Shown: positions 40,301 through 46,935 of the stretch, piece after piece
Numbering within the stretch: position 1 is the stretch's first letter
How the letters are laid out: every line of letters starts with the position of its first letter
From: Aralia elata
Taxonomy: Eukaryota; Streptophyta; Magnoliopsida; Apiales; Araliaceae
Reading direction: 5' to 3'
DNA: 64,000 nt
Assembly: GCA_034770075.1 (NCBI GenBank)
Contig: CM068386.1
Coordinates: 85,905,265 to 85,969,264, forward strand
Notes under the pieces: generated by a model
What the model saw: the letters and a program-made list of their open reading frames with translations, nothing else
The model's database searches: none
Told to the model about the DNA's origin: nothing
Position numbers and translations under genes: made by a program

Positions 40301-43300
40301 TTGGTATTTGTGTAGTAATTGTAATGTAATTACATTATGTTCAAAATTGTATTTGGTTCACTAAATTATATAATTGTATGTAATGAATAAAATAAATTAT
40401 AAGTCAAAATGTCAAATCAGTTGTAATCATTACTTTTGTCTTTTATGACCTATTGCATTGCGGATGTAATGGACCAAATACATCAATTGAAGGATGTAAT
40501 GAAAAGCTTAAAAATTGATGTAATAGCATTACGCCCGTAATAGGCTAATACATGTAATAGGTGAACCAAACATAATAAATGTCACATCAATGTAATAGCT
40601 TATTGCATTACGGAGCTATTATATTGATTTGACGCGAACCAAACGCCACCTAAATTGTTTAGATAACTAGAGTTATTTGCTAAAAATAGGCTATGAATTT
40701 AAATTGTTTAGGTAACAAAAGTTATTTCGTTAGTAGGATACGTGTTTTTAGTATTAGAGTTTACTTGGTATTCAAGTATTAGCTTTTCTATTTAAGTATT
40801 ATAATCCCTACATAATGAATAGAGTTGAATTATTCTAAAATAAAAAAAAAAGTTAAGAGTACTCGTGTGTTTCTACCTATTCCCTGCAAGGAAAGCTATA
40901 ATAGGTGTGAAAGTTGAGTACTTCTGGTTGAAAGGTTTGAGAAGAGACTGCACTAGCCTGAAGAGGATTTACCATCGAAGAGGGAAAGCTCATGTATAGA
41001 AGTACTTTGCTAAGCCTACTAACTTCTTTGGGTGTCATATTTTGGCCGAGTTTACCGTACCTTCGGCTTTGTTCCAACTGCCACTTCAACTCAAAGTAGA
41101 AGAAAGTGGATTATGAGCAAGTTTTTGTGGAGGGGAACTGAAAGGGAATTCAAATATCACTTGGTAAGTATGAAGCACGAGCACTTCTCGGACGTTGACA
41201 TATCCGTGTCGGACACGTGCCGGACACCGATACTTCAAGAATACTTCCGGATACATGTCTAATACTCTAGGATACTCCAACTTTATTATTTTTAATATTT
41301 CTAATTTCGAACACTTTCAAATACTTTAAGGATACTTCCTGATACTCAAGAGGATTCGAATGCTATGTTATGGCTTGTCCAATGATAATACTTGCTTGCC
41401 TCATCTTGTTTTTAGTTTACTACTTTGCGTCTTATGACTTGTAAATGATTATGGTTTTTTGATGTAATGTTTGACTCCTTTCTTTTGCCTATGTAATGAT
41501 AAATTTGATGCTAGTAATTAAGTCTTAGAACTAGGAGAAAATGATTGTATTTGATGTGAAATGTTAAGTTTTCCACCATTTGGCTATATGCATAGTTGTC
41601 AAATCGTGAATCGTATCGTGTATCGAAACCCCCATATCGTGCTTCATGTATTGTATCATACGATACGGAGACGAAAAAAAAAATATGGTAATATATATTT
41701 AAACATATAAAACACATAATTTATTGGACAATCAAGCATATTAACTTGACTATATATAAAAGTAGTTAGGTAAATATTATTATACAATAAAAATAAATTT
41801 TAAAGTTAGATAGTAGCCAAAATACTCTAAATTGATTATTAGATATTATTTTAGTAATCTTTATAGAGTAACAACAGAAAATAAAAATTCAGATTCATCT
41901 TTTATCTATAAAATAAAAGAGAATAATTCAAATTAACAAGTGGAGGTTTATGTATCTGCTTATAGAAAGTGACGTCAGACAAATAGAGTGGCATTCTGAA
42001 GAAGATATAAAACTCTAAAAGGTGATTAAAGGCTCATCAAGCGATATAGAATATATTTATACTAAAAAACCTCTTCATTTGAAATGGTAGAAGGTTTAAA
42101 AGTTCTGTTTTTACTCTTTTAGTTCTACATAAAAACTTTTTCAAGTCGGTTGCTAACTTTAGAAAGTACCGTGCATTGTATCGTTTCATAAGAATCGAAT
42201 CGTAACTGAATAGTAGGATACGGTGTCATTTTCGATTCACCCTGCAATACGTATTGCATTGAATTGTTTATGTATCGTATCGACACAACTATGGCTATAT
42301 CATAATAGGTGCTATTATGTTAGATGAACTATAACTTTGAAGTAACTACTTGCTTATGATGATGTTATATAATTTATTTAATATATAGATATATAGATAT
42401 ATGTATATCTATAAATATATATATACACAAATTCAACGTATCCCCAACATATCGTAACCTATTTTTTTCGAAAATGTAGTATCATGTTTTGTATTGTATC
42501 TGTATCACATACCCGTGTCGTTGCTTCATAGCTTCGTAAATTGGAACCTTTGGCTATTGGAGGTCTGGGAAACAGAGATCTTCATAAGTCAATCAAGAGT
42601 TGAGAGGGAAGTGCCTTTGGAGATTAAGGTGGAGGGGAGTTTATGAAAGAGAGTGGCAGAGTGTCTTTTCGAGGTTGCCTCATCGATTGGTTTGTGGAAA
42701 TCCATTGCTAGTGATGCAGTGGAGTTTGGTAAACACATATTTCTGTAATTGGATATGGGGCTATCGAATGCTTCTAGCATGACTCTTGGTGTAGCGAGAG
42801 GCCAATAAGTGAACTCTTCCCATAACAATTTTGATTTCCTGTAGATAGATCATGCAGTGTGGCTGATGTTGGGACTGTAGTGTGCGCTAATCAGGTTTGT
42901 AATCCAAGGTTTAGACAACAATTTCAAGACTCGGAATTGGAATCATCGACTCCTTTCTAGGCAGGTTTATGCACTGCAACTGCAATAAGGCTAGGGGATT
43001 CAGTGAAATGGAAAGGAAATACTGAAAAGTTTACAGTCAAAGCCAATTTAAGGATTCTAAGAGGCAACCAGCGGAATGGCGTTCTGTGGAAGGCAATGAG
43101 GAAAACTTTAGTGCTGGTTAAGACTGTGTTTTATGTGCGGAGATGTAGTTGATAGTTTTTTTTTGTTTTTTTTTTTTTGGGGTGGGGGGGGAAGAGGCAA
43201 TTTTTGATAGGGTGTTGCCTTTGCAAATAGATAGGTGAAAGTCATTTCCTTTTCTTTTTTTGCATGTCCTAATCTATTACAATAATTTATCCTAAACTAT

Positions 43301-46291
43301 GGGGGAGGGATCTAGGTGGGGAGGAGATAACTTACTGTATTCATCTTCATTGTGCGCCTTTTGGGCCTGTCTTTGTTGGAGGAAAGTTATTTCCTTAGGT
43401 GTTTCTCTTTGAATGTACTTTATCCCTTAATGAACTTTCATGGGATATGCCACAAACTATTGTTGAAGTAACGAGTAGTTGAAGATGGTTTAGCGTGGCG
43501 AGGAGGTGGCAAATGGAGCTTGAATTTATTATGTAGTCTATATGGAGGGAGAGAAAACAGGGGTGGAGGACACAATTTGTAAAGTTCACTTCTTGATGCT
43601 TGGTATGCTTTTCATTTGGAGGAATGGAGGATGGCTAGGGAGTACCGAGTACGTGATGTAATACAAGGTGGAAGACGGAATAAGAATACCTATCCCGCAG
43701 AAAAATGTTAGAGAAACACACTCAAAAGCACAAATCTTTAATCTACAATCAATATATTCAATAATCTAGAAATAATAAAGATTGCAACTCTTTATATAGG
43801 ATCTCCATGGCTTACGACCAAGTAAAGAATCTTAATATAAACAGGAAATAATCCCCTATTAGAAAATCTACTACTCTAATTAAAACTAATCACCTAATTT
43901 AAATTTACTACTATAAATAAAAACTCTAATTTAAAAAGGAAACAATCTCTTAATTAAATCTACGGTTGTAATTAAAATTCTCAATTTAAAAAGAAAACAA
44001 TCTCCTAATTAATATCTACTACTTAAAACTTCTAGAATATCCTAATTAAAATAAGGAATAAATAATTACATTAATAATCAAATACTTCTCTAAATAACAA
44101 TAAAAAATAGAGAAATGCTACTTCAATTTAGAAAATAGCCGGAAACTCGAGAGGGTTGCCTTTGGAAGCGTTCGTCGGTAAGCAACGCGTCACGACATAA
44201 TCAAAAGGAAGGAGTGACGCTGACTGAATCCAATCCATAAACCCGGAAACGACCTTTCGTCAAGTAGGTAAAGTAGGCATACGAACCACTTTTGCTTTGC
44301 CTTGGACTCTATTGGAACAAAGCAAAGAAGGAGGCAGAATGGATAAAGGAAAGGGACAAGGGCGGTCTTGCTTGGCGTGAAGGCTGTTGGTTCGAGGGTA
44401 GAGTATAGTACTAAAGGTCCTCGGATTTCCAGGCGGTTTTTCTTTTGGGCAGCTGTTCACCGTTGGATCTCGCCAATACAACCCCCTATAGTTTTCGTTA
44501 CCGAGATATCTTTTTTTCATTGTTCCCAAGTATTTTTTGGGTAATAATAATTTTTTTGATTTTCCTCTTCTGTTCCGCAACAGTACACTTCCTTTCCTAG
44601 AGTATATAACGGAATTTGTGCAAGGATATTTTCTAACTTTTAGCACTGATTAGACTGTATGTCTTTTTTTGGTCCCCAATTCCCCATTCTCATATGGATT
44701 CGCCCCTTTGGCGATTTTTCTTTTATGCTATACTACTTATGAAAATATATCAAGGAATATACTATCCTTTCTGGAGAATAAAACTTAATTAAAGGCCACT
44801 GTGGTAACCCTCAATAATCAAGCAACAAGGACTTTTGATTCACCAAGTATAAAAGCAACATCCTACCAATGTTGTAAAAGACAACAACCTATCATCATTT
44901 AAGATCCCAACTGTGGAACAGTTTTGAAACTTCATGATAGAAGTAAAATTATTGTACAAATACACCAGGACAAACTGTAACCCAACCTGCCTTTCTCGTT
45001 TCCTTAATTTTCCAAATGAATAAAGGCATGTCCGAAGGGTCAAAAGGTTCCCCTTGTGTACTGACCTCCCAAGTCATTTACAAGATGCAACTGCCTAACA
45101 CAAGATCATGAGCAAGTCATAATACTTACAAGTAATTAGTAACTCTTCACAGTCCAAAAACCTTGATTACCAACATGAAGGAATAAAGAATTTATTTAGA
45201 TTACAATTGAAGACCATCAACATAGGTTATAGAGAATATTTTCCACTTCTTTCCCAATCCCTTGAAAATGTTCAAATCACATAAATCAATTAAAATATTT
45301 CAATTTCTTTTTCGTAATATCAAAATACATGGCTCTAGAGAAATATGAAATTCTATGGCCCATAAGTGAATGGGTTGGAGATACAAGATAACCACCTATT
45401 TCCCAATTTGAGTGTTCAAATATCAAATATTATCAGCAGCAGTAAGAAAATCATATATAATGTTGAAAAATCAAAACATATTCCTTCACAGCATATAAGA
45501 TGCAGCTCCAAAACAAGTTTTGATTTCATATTCCATAATAATATGACGATTCATAAATGAAAATACAATTGAAGCGGTGAATGTAAACCTCACCTGCTGT
45601 GAATGCATGGCCCATGTCTGAGACCCAAATTGAGAACCCGAAGGTGGAGACCTGCCTTGAAATGGCGCTGAAAATGGTGTGGAACCTGGAGGGGGCGGAG
45701 GCACGCTTTGATGAGCTGCTGAAAATGGCGGTGCCAATTGTGCAGGACCAGGGGTTGAACCAACAGGAGGACTTCCGAGGAAAGATCGCATGCTCGGAGC
45801 TGATGACATTGGTGGTGGAGGTGGAGTTCCAACTGGTGGTCGAGGAATAGTTCCAGCAGAAGGAAAGCGGGGTCCACCTGGAATAGCCCCCGAAGCAAAC
45901 GCAGGAGGTCCATTACTAAACGGGCTTGGGGCACCAGTAGAGGGTGGCACAACGTGACCTTGTGTCATAGGGGAGGACTGAAAAGGACCTGGACGAGGAC
46001 CAGGAGGTGGGGCCCCAGCAGGTGGGAAAGTACCAGGAGACAGAGGCCTCACTCCAAACGGTGGAGGAGGACCGCTGGGCCTATTGGGCACGGCATTAGG
46101 GGACGGCAAGCTAGTTTGTGGGGGGCCACCAGGAGCCCTTGGAATGGCACCCGGAGGTGGTGGTGGACCCGGACGATACCCGGCCAAAGGTGGAGCTGAC
46201 TGCCCAAAAGATGGAGGGAATGGAGGCCTATTATTATTGACTTGAAAGCTCATATTCTGGTTGGAAGGTGGAAACACCGAAATCCCAAAAC
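3746..46291 (-). CDS. SEC24: SEC24-type COPII coat protein, complete 24-exon coding region across giant introns
   Basis: This is the cargo-binding subunit of the COPII inner coat, which pairs with SEC23 on SAR1 at ER exit sites. Coding exons (high to low): 46253-45594, 37270-37040, 36708-36634, 36456-36358, 35100-34989, 33341-33214, 33000-32881, 29524-29444, 28941-28864, 28691-28599, 28101-28047, 26684-26608, 26309-26238, 26113-26030, 24454-24335, 24165-24097, 23602-23525, 23417-23279, 22981-22817, 16392-16247, 16162-15983, 7353-7265, 7126-7095, 3852-3746. All introns are GT-AG and phase is kept throughout, giving 3090 nt and 1029 residues ending TGA at 3746. Domain order by residue: Pro/Gly-rich 1-300; zinc finger C367, C370, C389, C392; trunk from RDPMPAVFFFLVDVSMNAIQ; beta-sandwich; helical; gelsolin-like C-terminus. 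The sequence resembles the plant SEC24B/C (CEF) clade rather than SEC24A, so the suffix is left off. The start is the first ATG in the long exon that has no upstream in-frame ATG; GTG at 46277 is not a plausible start. No internal stop or missing motif was found. Individual exon edges are my own readings. Confidence 0.9.
4181..4203. repeat. (ATA)n microsatellite
   Basis: About eight ATA/TAA units in tandem, within intron 24. Confidence 0.85.
4650..5480 (-). pseudogene. LINE (L1-type) ORF2 remnant, endonuclease end, in SEC24 intron 24
   Basis: Minus-strand translation with stops and shifts gives CEDEFPE, AQVVLT and VFSDHFPIVSSLTRP, the SDHxPI motif that closes the LINE apurinic endonuclease. 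It then gives PFKFENSAFLIRGFW...WWIEEDCVGS-like residues, the block between endonuclease and reverse transcriptase. No long open frame survives, so the copy is old. Limits are estimates. Confidence 0.7.
6462..6545. repeat. Compound (TA)n-(GT)n microsatellite in intron 24
   Basis: Two TA blocks separated by TCTA are followed by AT-rich sequence and a GTGTGT run. A poly-G tract of 14 in a purine-rich setting lies further on, at about 6776-6805. Confidence 0.85.
8965..9375. repeat. Tandem array of about 60-bp units inside the solo LTR
   Basis: About eight degenerate units share the core CATTATAACTGCTTATAAA followed by GAATATT or AGTATATTTTTA and a TTGAAATAATTT-like tail. They lie downstream of the TATA box in element orientation. 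Confidence 0.85.
9590..9740. repeat. GC-rich repeats just upstream of the LTR TATA box
   Basis: Two short families in series: (AG)CGTGTGCCAAGCGTAAG-like, three copies at about 9597-9657, and GCACGACAAAGCAGCTTGTC-like, three copies at about 9657-9732. They lie 47-185 bp upstream of the minus-strand TATA box, in the U3 promoter. Confidence 0.85.
10012..10352 (-). repeat. Left (3') LTR of the copia element
   Basis: Matches 14192-14529 with about three substitutions. Bases 10012-10016 are the duplicated TTAAA made by the solo-LTR insertion; the LTR's outer 7 bp are at 7796-7802. Confidence 0.92.
10360..13901 (-). pseudogene. Copia pol (protease-integrase-RT-RNase H), broken only by a 23-bp duplication
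   Basis: The upstream frame (13901-13350) begins with a few gag-like residues and contains the protease motif DSGATDHMT. The downstream frame (about 13372-10360) contains the integrase HHCC region (LHHRRLGHPS...CEVCELAKH), the catalytic D-D-E signatures (FIDDCTR, RSDNARDYF, QQNGVAERKN), RT with YVDD and RNase H with YTDADY and SSAEAEFRA, and ends NIHSPS. The two frames are one reading frame interrupted by a 23-bp tandem duplication (13349-13371 and 13372-13394). The first GTG-initiated stretch (13161) is not a real start. The gag capsid and zinc-knuckle region is absent between the N-terminal residues and the protease. Confidence 0.88.
13349..13394. repeat. 23-bp tandem duplication in copia pol
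   Basis: Two adjacent identical copies of TCTAGGTAATAGAGACCATC plus CCG. As 23 is not a multiple of three, it shifts the frame after RDGLYYL. Confidence 0.92.
14187..14529 (-). repeat. Right (5') LTR of the copia element
   Basis: 343 bp, TG...CA ends on either strand, next to the Met-tRNA primer site. Contains internal short repeats of GTACCCATGTGCCCATGTG with GAGAGAAAAC. Confidence 0.92.
15983..16392 (-). CDS. SEC24: SEC24 exons 21-22 (residues 846-954)
   Basis: Exon 21 (16392-16247) encodes LIKSTGLRTDGRIDDRSFW and TPLAIPLVYPRM. Exon 22 (16162-15983) encodes IPLSSEHVSDDGIYLLESGE and LLGISSVNEIPTQ, the start of the gelsolin-like domain. These exons lie between the two largest LTR insertions of the gene. 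Confidence 0.9.
16920..17290. mobile_element. Stowaway-like MITE in SEC24 intron 20
   Basis: The left end CTCTCTCCATCCAAGTTTAC and the right end read in reverse, CTCCTCTGTCCAATTTTATG, match the Stowaway (Tc1/mariner) terminal pattern CTCCCTCYGTCC. TA flanks both sides (16918-16919 and 17291-17292). 371 bp, no coding. Confidence 0.78.
18780..18925. repeat. GC-rich segment in the leader of the second copia element
   Basis: CG-dense words (CCGCCGCACGCGCCGCACGC, TCGCCGGAGCTCCGACG) stand out from the AT-rich surroundings. They lie between the primer site and the gag ATG. CTGTTTGGCCTAT repeats follow at about 19070-19225. Confidence 0.7.
19348..19845 (+). pseudogene. Copia gag N-terminus fused to the linker before RT
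   Basis: Residues 1-84 (MAESGPIIETNK...LSPFKLDGNNYLAWSQACRM) are a typical copia gag start. From about residue 105 the frame reads SSDDTDIPIALRKGVRSCTQ, the linker that normally precedes RT. Capsid, zinc knuckle, protease and integrase are therefore deleted. The frame ends near 19845, where GGGTGAAAAGAAGC shows a TGG to TGA change in the expected GWKEAI. Confidence 0.8.
19855..21345 (+). pseudogene. Copia reverse transcriptase-RNase H with one nonsense codon
   Basis: The first 369 codons read NDTWELVTLPYGKIPVGCKW, the RT palm with YVDDIVVTG intact, and the start of RNase H (FSDSDWAGSIEDRQSTSGYC). A TAG at 20962-20964 replaces the Trp of LVTWRSKK. The frame then continues through SSAEAKYRA, CDNKAAISIA, DRHFIKEKL and ADILTKGL to its natural stop at 21345. 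The single change is G to A (TGG to TAG). Confidence 0.85.
22817..23417 (-). CDS. SEC24: SEC24 exons 19-20: helical domain (residues 745-845)
   Basis: Exon 19 (23417-23279) encodes CALLYTTVYGQRRIRVSTLS and NLFRSADLDTQFACFLKQ. Exon 20 (22981-22817) encodes ILHSYRKFCATVSSAGQLIL and PEALKLLPLYTL. The exons join through split Ala codons. Exon 20 ends at the donor before the 6.4-kb intron with the copia insertion. Confidence 0.9.
23525..24454 (-). CDS. SEC24: SEC24 exons 16-18: beta-sandwich region (residues 656-744)
   Basis: Exon 16 encodes VYYYYPFSAVSDSAKLYNDL and RWNITRPQGFEAVMRVRSSQ. Exon 17 (24165-24097) gives GLQVQEYSGNFCKRIPTDVD. Exon 18 (23602-23525) gives IDCDKTIMVTLKHDEKLQDG. All are phase 0. 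Exon 17 is not in any long open frame and was placed by splice sites and homology. Confidence 0.88.
26030..33000 (-). CDS. SEC24: SEC24 exons 8-15: trunk domain (residues 436-655)
   Basis: Eight small exons (55-120 bp) encode the von Willebrand A-like trunk that contacts SEC23. Landmarks are RDPMPAVFFFLVDVSMNA, EGPRTMVGIATFDSTIHFYN, PLMLIVPDIQDVYTPLQSDV, FLAMKSTGGKLMVFQS, LPSVGIGALSAREAEGR and YIDIASVSVIPRTTGGQ. Spacing is uneven: intron 8 is 3356 bp because of a hAT-like insertion, and intron 12 is 1362 bp because of a LINE fragment. Confidence 0.9.
26917..28020 (-). pseudogene. LINE ORF2 C-terminus and 3' tail in SEC24 intron 12
   Basis: Minus-strand translation with shifts gives YIWKAKAPSNNKAF, LTLNRLNTNDMDQRSRPYKS, CFMCIG, HSHLFLHCSMASRLWTCLF and FCEQTMNI-like residues. 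This is the zinc-binding region that follows RT in plant L1 LINEs. Near 26920-26960 the strand ends in a run like AATAAAATCTTATTC then ATCCAAAAAATG, like a LINE 3' terminus. Same sense as SEC24. Interrupted by an LTR-like block. Confidence 0.72.
27050..27310 (+). mobile_element. Short LTR-like block inside the LINE fragment
   Basis: Contains TGTTAGAGGGAATAG, a TATATAAAG promoter word (about 27196-27204) and TATTATGAAATGTAATGC, in the order of a small copia-type solo LTR. It breaks the LINE 3' region. Ends and target duplication were not resolved. Confidence 0.4.
29683..30400. mobile_element. Degenerate hAT-type ends in SEC24 intron 8
   Basis: At about 29685-29750 there is a degenerate left end of the AACCGG type (GTTTTGAAAACTAGACG, then GCGGTTCAACCGCC). 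At 30361-30394 there is a right end of the ATCGTA type (GTATCGTACG, TTTTGACAACTATG). They do not match as one element and no target duplication joins them, so these are remnants of two elements. Confidence 0.4.
31140..32398. mobile_element. hAT-like element with GGCGAC subterminal repeats (SEC24 intron 8)
   Basis: Ends CATAGTTGTCACGGCG and, in reverse, CATAGTTGTTAAGGCGTCGC. Target duplication CTCTTAAC (31132-31139) / TTCTTAAC (32399-32406), 7 of 8. Both sides are dense in AGGCGACC/GGCGTCGC words. The interior has a long TA-rich block (about 31585-31755) and a CT-rich block near 32000. 1259 bp, no transposase. Confidence 0.82.
33214..35100 (-). CDS. SEC24: SEC24 exons 6-7: zinc finger (residues 356-435)
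   Basis: Exon 6 (35100-34989) carries VRCSRCKGYINPF...FICNLC, the CxxC-x18-CxxC zinc ribbon of SEC23/SEC24. Exon 7 (33341-33214) continues with GFTDDTPREYHCNLGPDGRR and RPELCRGTVEFVATKEYM. The intron between them (1647 bp) contains a hAT-like element. The joining codon is split 1+2 (Gly). Confidence 0.9.
33726..34884. mobile_element. Older hAT-like element with GTCGACTT subterminal repeats (SEC24 intron 6)
   Basis: The right end in reverse is CATAGTTGTCAAGTCGTTAA. The left end TATTGTTGGGAACC is degenerate. Flanks ACACTTGA (33718-33725) and ATGCTTGT (34885-34892) agree at 5 of 8. CAAGTCGAC/GTCGACTT words occur at both ends. It hosts a second repeat at about 34153-34661. Confidence 0.5.
34153..34661. 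mobile_element. CAGTGGCG-type non-autonomous repeat nested in the hAT-like element
   Basis: Starts CAGTGGCGAAGCCAGAA, a start shared by many plant non-autonomous elements. Has a perfect hairpin CGGGGGTTGCGCCCCCG near 34215, then two CAGTGGGGTCAA phrases (about 34551 and 34626). The other end has decayed, so the limits are approximate. Confidence 0.4.
36358..37270 (-). CDS. SEC24: SEC24 exons 3-5: end of linker and start of the folded core (residues 221-355)
   Basis: Exon 3 (37270-37040) ends the Pro-rich region with KIDPNQIPRPIPSSSIVLHE, the conserved DPNQIPRP stretch before the core. Exon 4 (36708-36634) gives PATSEYIVKDTGNCSPRYMR. Exon 5 (36456-36358) gives IPCTNDLLGTSGMQLALLVQ. Each exon is a multiple of three and all junctions are phase 0. 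Confidence 0.9.
37440..38813. other. Intron 2 stretch with no recognisable gene
   Basis: A plus-strand open frame of 113 codons (38318-38659) shows no family motif and no conserved start. The rest is AT-rich with A-runs. I cannot assign it. Confidence 0.3.
38822..40094. mobile_element. hAT-like element with AACCGG subterminal repeats (SEC24 intron 2)
   Basis: Ends CATAGTTATCAGAACCGG and, in reverse, CATGGTTATCAAAATCGG. Target duplication AATGAAAT (38814-38821) / AATTAAAT (40095-40102), 7 of 8. Many AACCGG/CCGGTT words are found near each end. 1273 bp, AT-rich core, no transposase. Confidence 0.82.
40188..40650. mobile_element. PIF/Harbinger-type MITE (SEC24 intron 2)
   Basis: Inverted ends GGTGGGGTTTGGTTCGC and GGTGGCGTTTGGTTCGC. 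TAA target duplications at 40185-40187 and 40651-40653. Interior full of TGTAATG/CATTACA words that fold back on themselves. 463 bp, no coding. Confidence 0.85.
41168..42531. mobile_element. hAT-like element with GTGTCGGACAC words, inserted in the LINE
   Basis: Ends GTATGAAGCACGAGC and, in reverse, CTATGAAGCAACGAC. Flanks CTTGGTAA (41160-41167) / CTTCGTAA (42532-42539), 7 of 8. CCGTGTCGGACACGTG lies near the left end and ACCCGTGTCG near the right. It is itself split by 41591-42293. Confidence 0.72.
41591..42293. mobile_element. Inner hAT-like element with ATCGTATCG subterminal repeats
   Basis: Ends CATAGTTGTCAAATCGTG and, in reverse, CATAGTTGTGTCGATACG. Flanks GCTATATG (41583-41590) / GCTATATC (42294-42301), 7 of 8. 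ATCGTATCGTG and CGTATCGA words lie near both ends. 703 bp, no coding. Confidence 0.82.
43707..44110 (-). mobile_element. LTR-like repeat in SEC24 intron 2 (ends partly resolved)
   Basis: On the minus strand a TATA word (CCTATATAAAGAG, about 43802-43790) is followed by a leader-like stretch ending CTCTAACA at 43707. This is the order of an LTR promoter, R and U5. To the right lie imperfect tandem units of about 60 bp (CTAATTTAAA...AACAATCTC). No second LTR or target duplication was found. Confidence 0.4.
44140..44760. other. Candidate insertion of mitochondrial DNA (NUMT) in SEC24 intron 2
   Basis: Composition shifts abruptly from AT-rich repeat to balanced GC with words such as GGTCGTTTCCGGGTTTATGG and GGGACAAGGGCGGTCTTGC, which read like plant mitochondrial intergenic DNA. 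A minus-strand open frame of 128 codons (44646-44260) has no recognised motif. Identification is by style only. Confidence 0.35.
44760..45593. other. Right part of SEC24 intron 2, no element recognised
   Basis: AT-rich intronic sequence without inverted ends or family motifs that I can see. It ends at the donor of exon 2. Confidence 0.4.
45594..46291 (-). CDS. SEC24: SEC24 exon 2: Pro/Gly-rich N-terminus (residues 1-220)
   Basis: The coding part runs from the ATG at 46253 to the GT donor at 45593. The product is low-complexity Pro/Gly/Ser/Ala with repeated PPPPPG and PxGPPP blocks and no folded domain. This is the disordered N-terminal extension of SEC24 proteins. It ends in WAMHSQQ and is joined in phase 0 to exon 3 across the second-largest intron (8323 bp). 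Confidence 0.85.
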
Positions 46292-46723
46292 CTGTATCTT
46301 CAAAATCTATTTAGTCAATGCAGAATCTAAAATTCAATTCCTGTAAACCCGCAAAATAATCCAAACAAACAAGGAATTTCATAAGAGGCAAATTTGACTA
46401 GAATCAAATGACCAAAAAAACAAAAACTTTGTGCACAACCATTAGACGATCAAAACTAAAACCCTAAATTCAATTCGTGATATGTAATAAAAAATACCCA
46501 TCAGCATAATTACACAAAGTTGATAGAACCCAAACAAAAAACGCTTTCTAAATTACAATCAACATATCAAAAAAAGAACTTTAATTTCAGTTCATGAAAT
46601 GTAATTTACATATAAACATACATAATTCTAATACAACAAAAAAAACAGTAAATTACTGAGATCAAAATTCAGACGCTAATCTCAGTTATTTGGCATGTAT
46701 AACGTAAAAGAACCAAGAATTAC

Positions 46724-46870
46724 CTGAATAGAAGAGGAACGGGCAGATATTTGAGAGCTCGATCGATCACAGAATTACTCTCTCTAGAATTTGAGCTGTT
46801 GTTCGTCTGTTTCTCTCTCTAGATCTAGAGCTTGCGTTTGCGAGTGAATTATTCATGTTGTGTATCAGGG
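46724..46870 (-). other. SEC24: SEC24 5' UTR exon (exon 1), with a possible uORF
   Basis: A GT donor at 46723-46722 follows CTCTTCTATTCAG, and the acceptor AG of the long coding exon is at 46293-46292, giving a 432-bp intron. The exon is rich in CTCTCT and AGAGAG tracts, typical of plant leaders. An ATG at 46856 opens a 29-codon frame that ends with TGA at 46767, wholly inside the exon. The transcription start is not visible and the right edge is an estimate. Confidence 0.6.
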
Positions 46871-46871
46871 A

Positions 46872-46935
46872 GAAGAAAGAGAGATGTCTGGGGCATATTA
46901 ATCTAGACGGATACTAATTTAATTACCCATTAATT
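46872..46935 (-). promoter_or_regulatory. Likely core promoter region of SEC24
   Basis: On the minus strand a pyrimidine-rich patch (CTCTCTTTCTTCTCC) lies just upstream of the 5' UTR exon, and AT-rich sequence with TTAATATG precedes it. Pyrimidine patches mark plant transcription starts. No strong TATA box is seen. Inference from position. Confidence 0.35.

Larger units (their letters stand above)
40880..42830 (+). pseudogene. LINE ORF2 fragment split by nested hAT-like elements (SEC24 intron 2)
   Basis: Plus-strand translation before the insert gives KWIMSKFLWRGTEREFKYHL. After the insert it resumes with V-N-W, then with shifts GGLGNRDLHKSIKS and RGKCLWRLRWRGVYERE. This is the LINE stretch FLWxG...FHLVxW...GGLGIRxL...LxGKWLWR beyond the RT core. 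Removing 41168-42531 and one 8-bp copy restores the Val-Asn-Trp join. Old, with several stops; limits are estimates. Confidence 0.72.

Noticed and set aside
44260..44646. 128-codon minus-strand open frame
   Set aside because: No domain, no splice context and low-complexity basic residues. It lies in an intron in DNA that looks like an organelle or transposon fragment.
46275..46277. GTG at 46277 as the SEC24 start
   Set aside because: Plant nuclear genes start at ATG; the first ATG in frame is at 46253.
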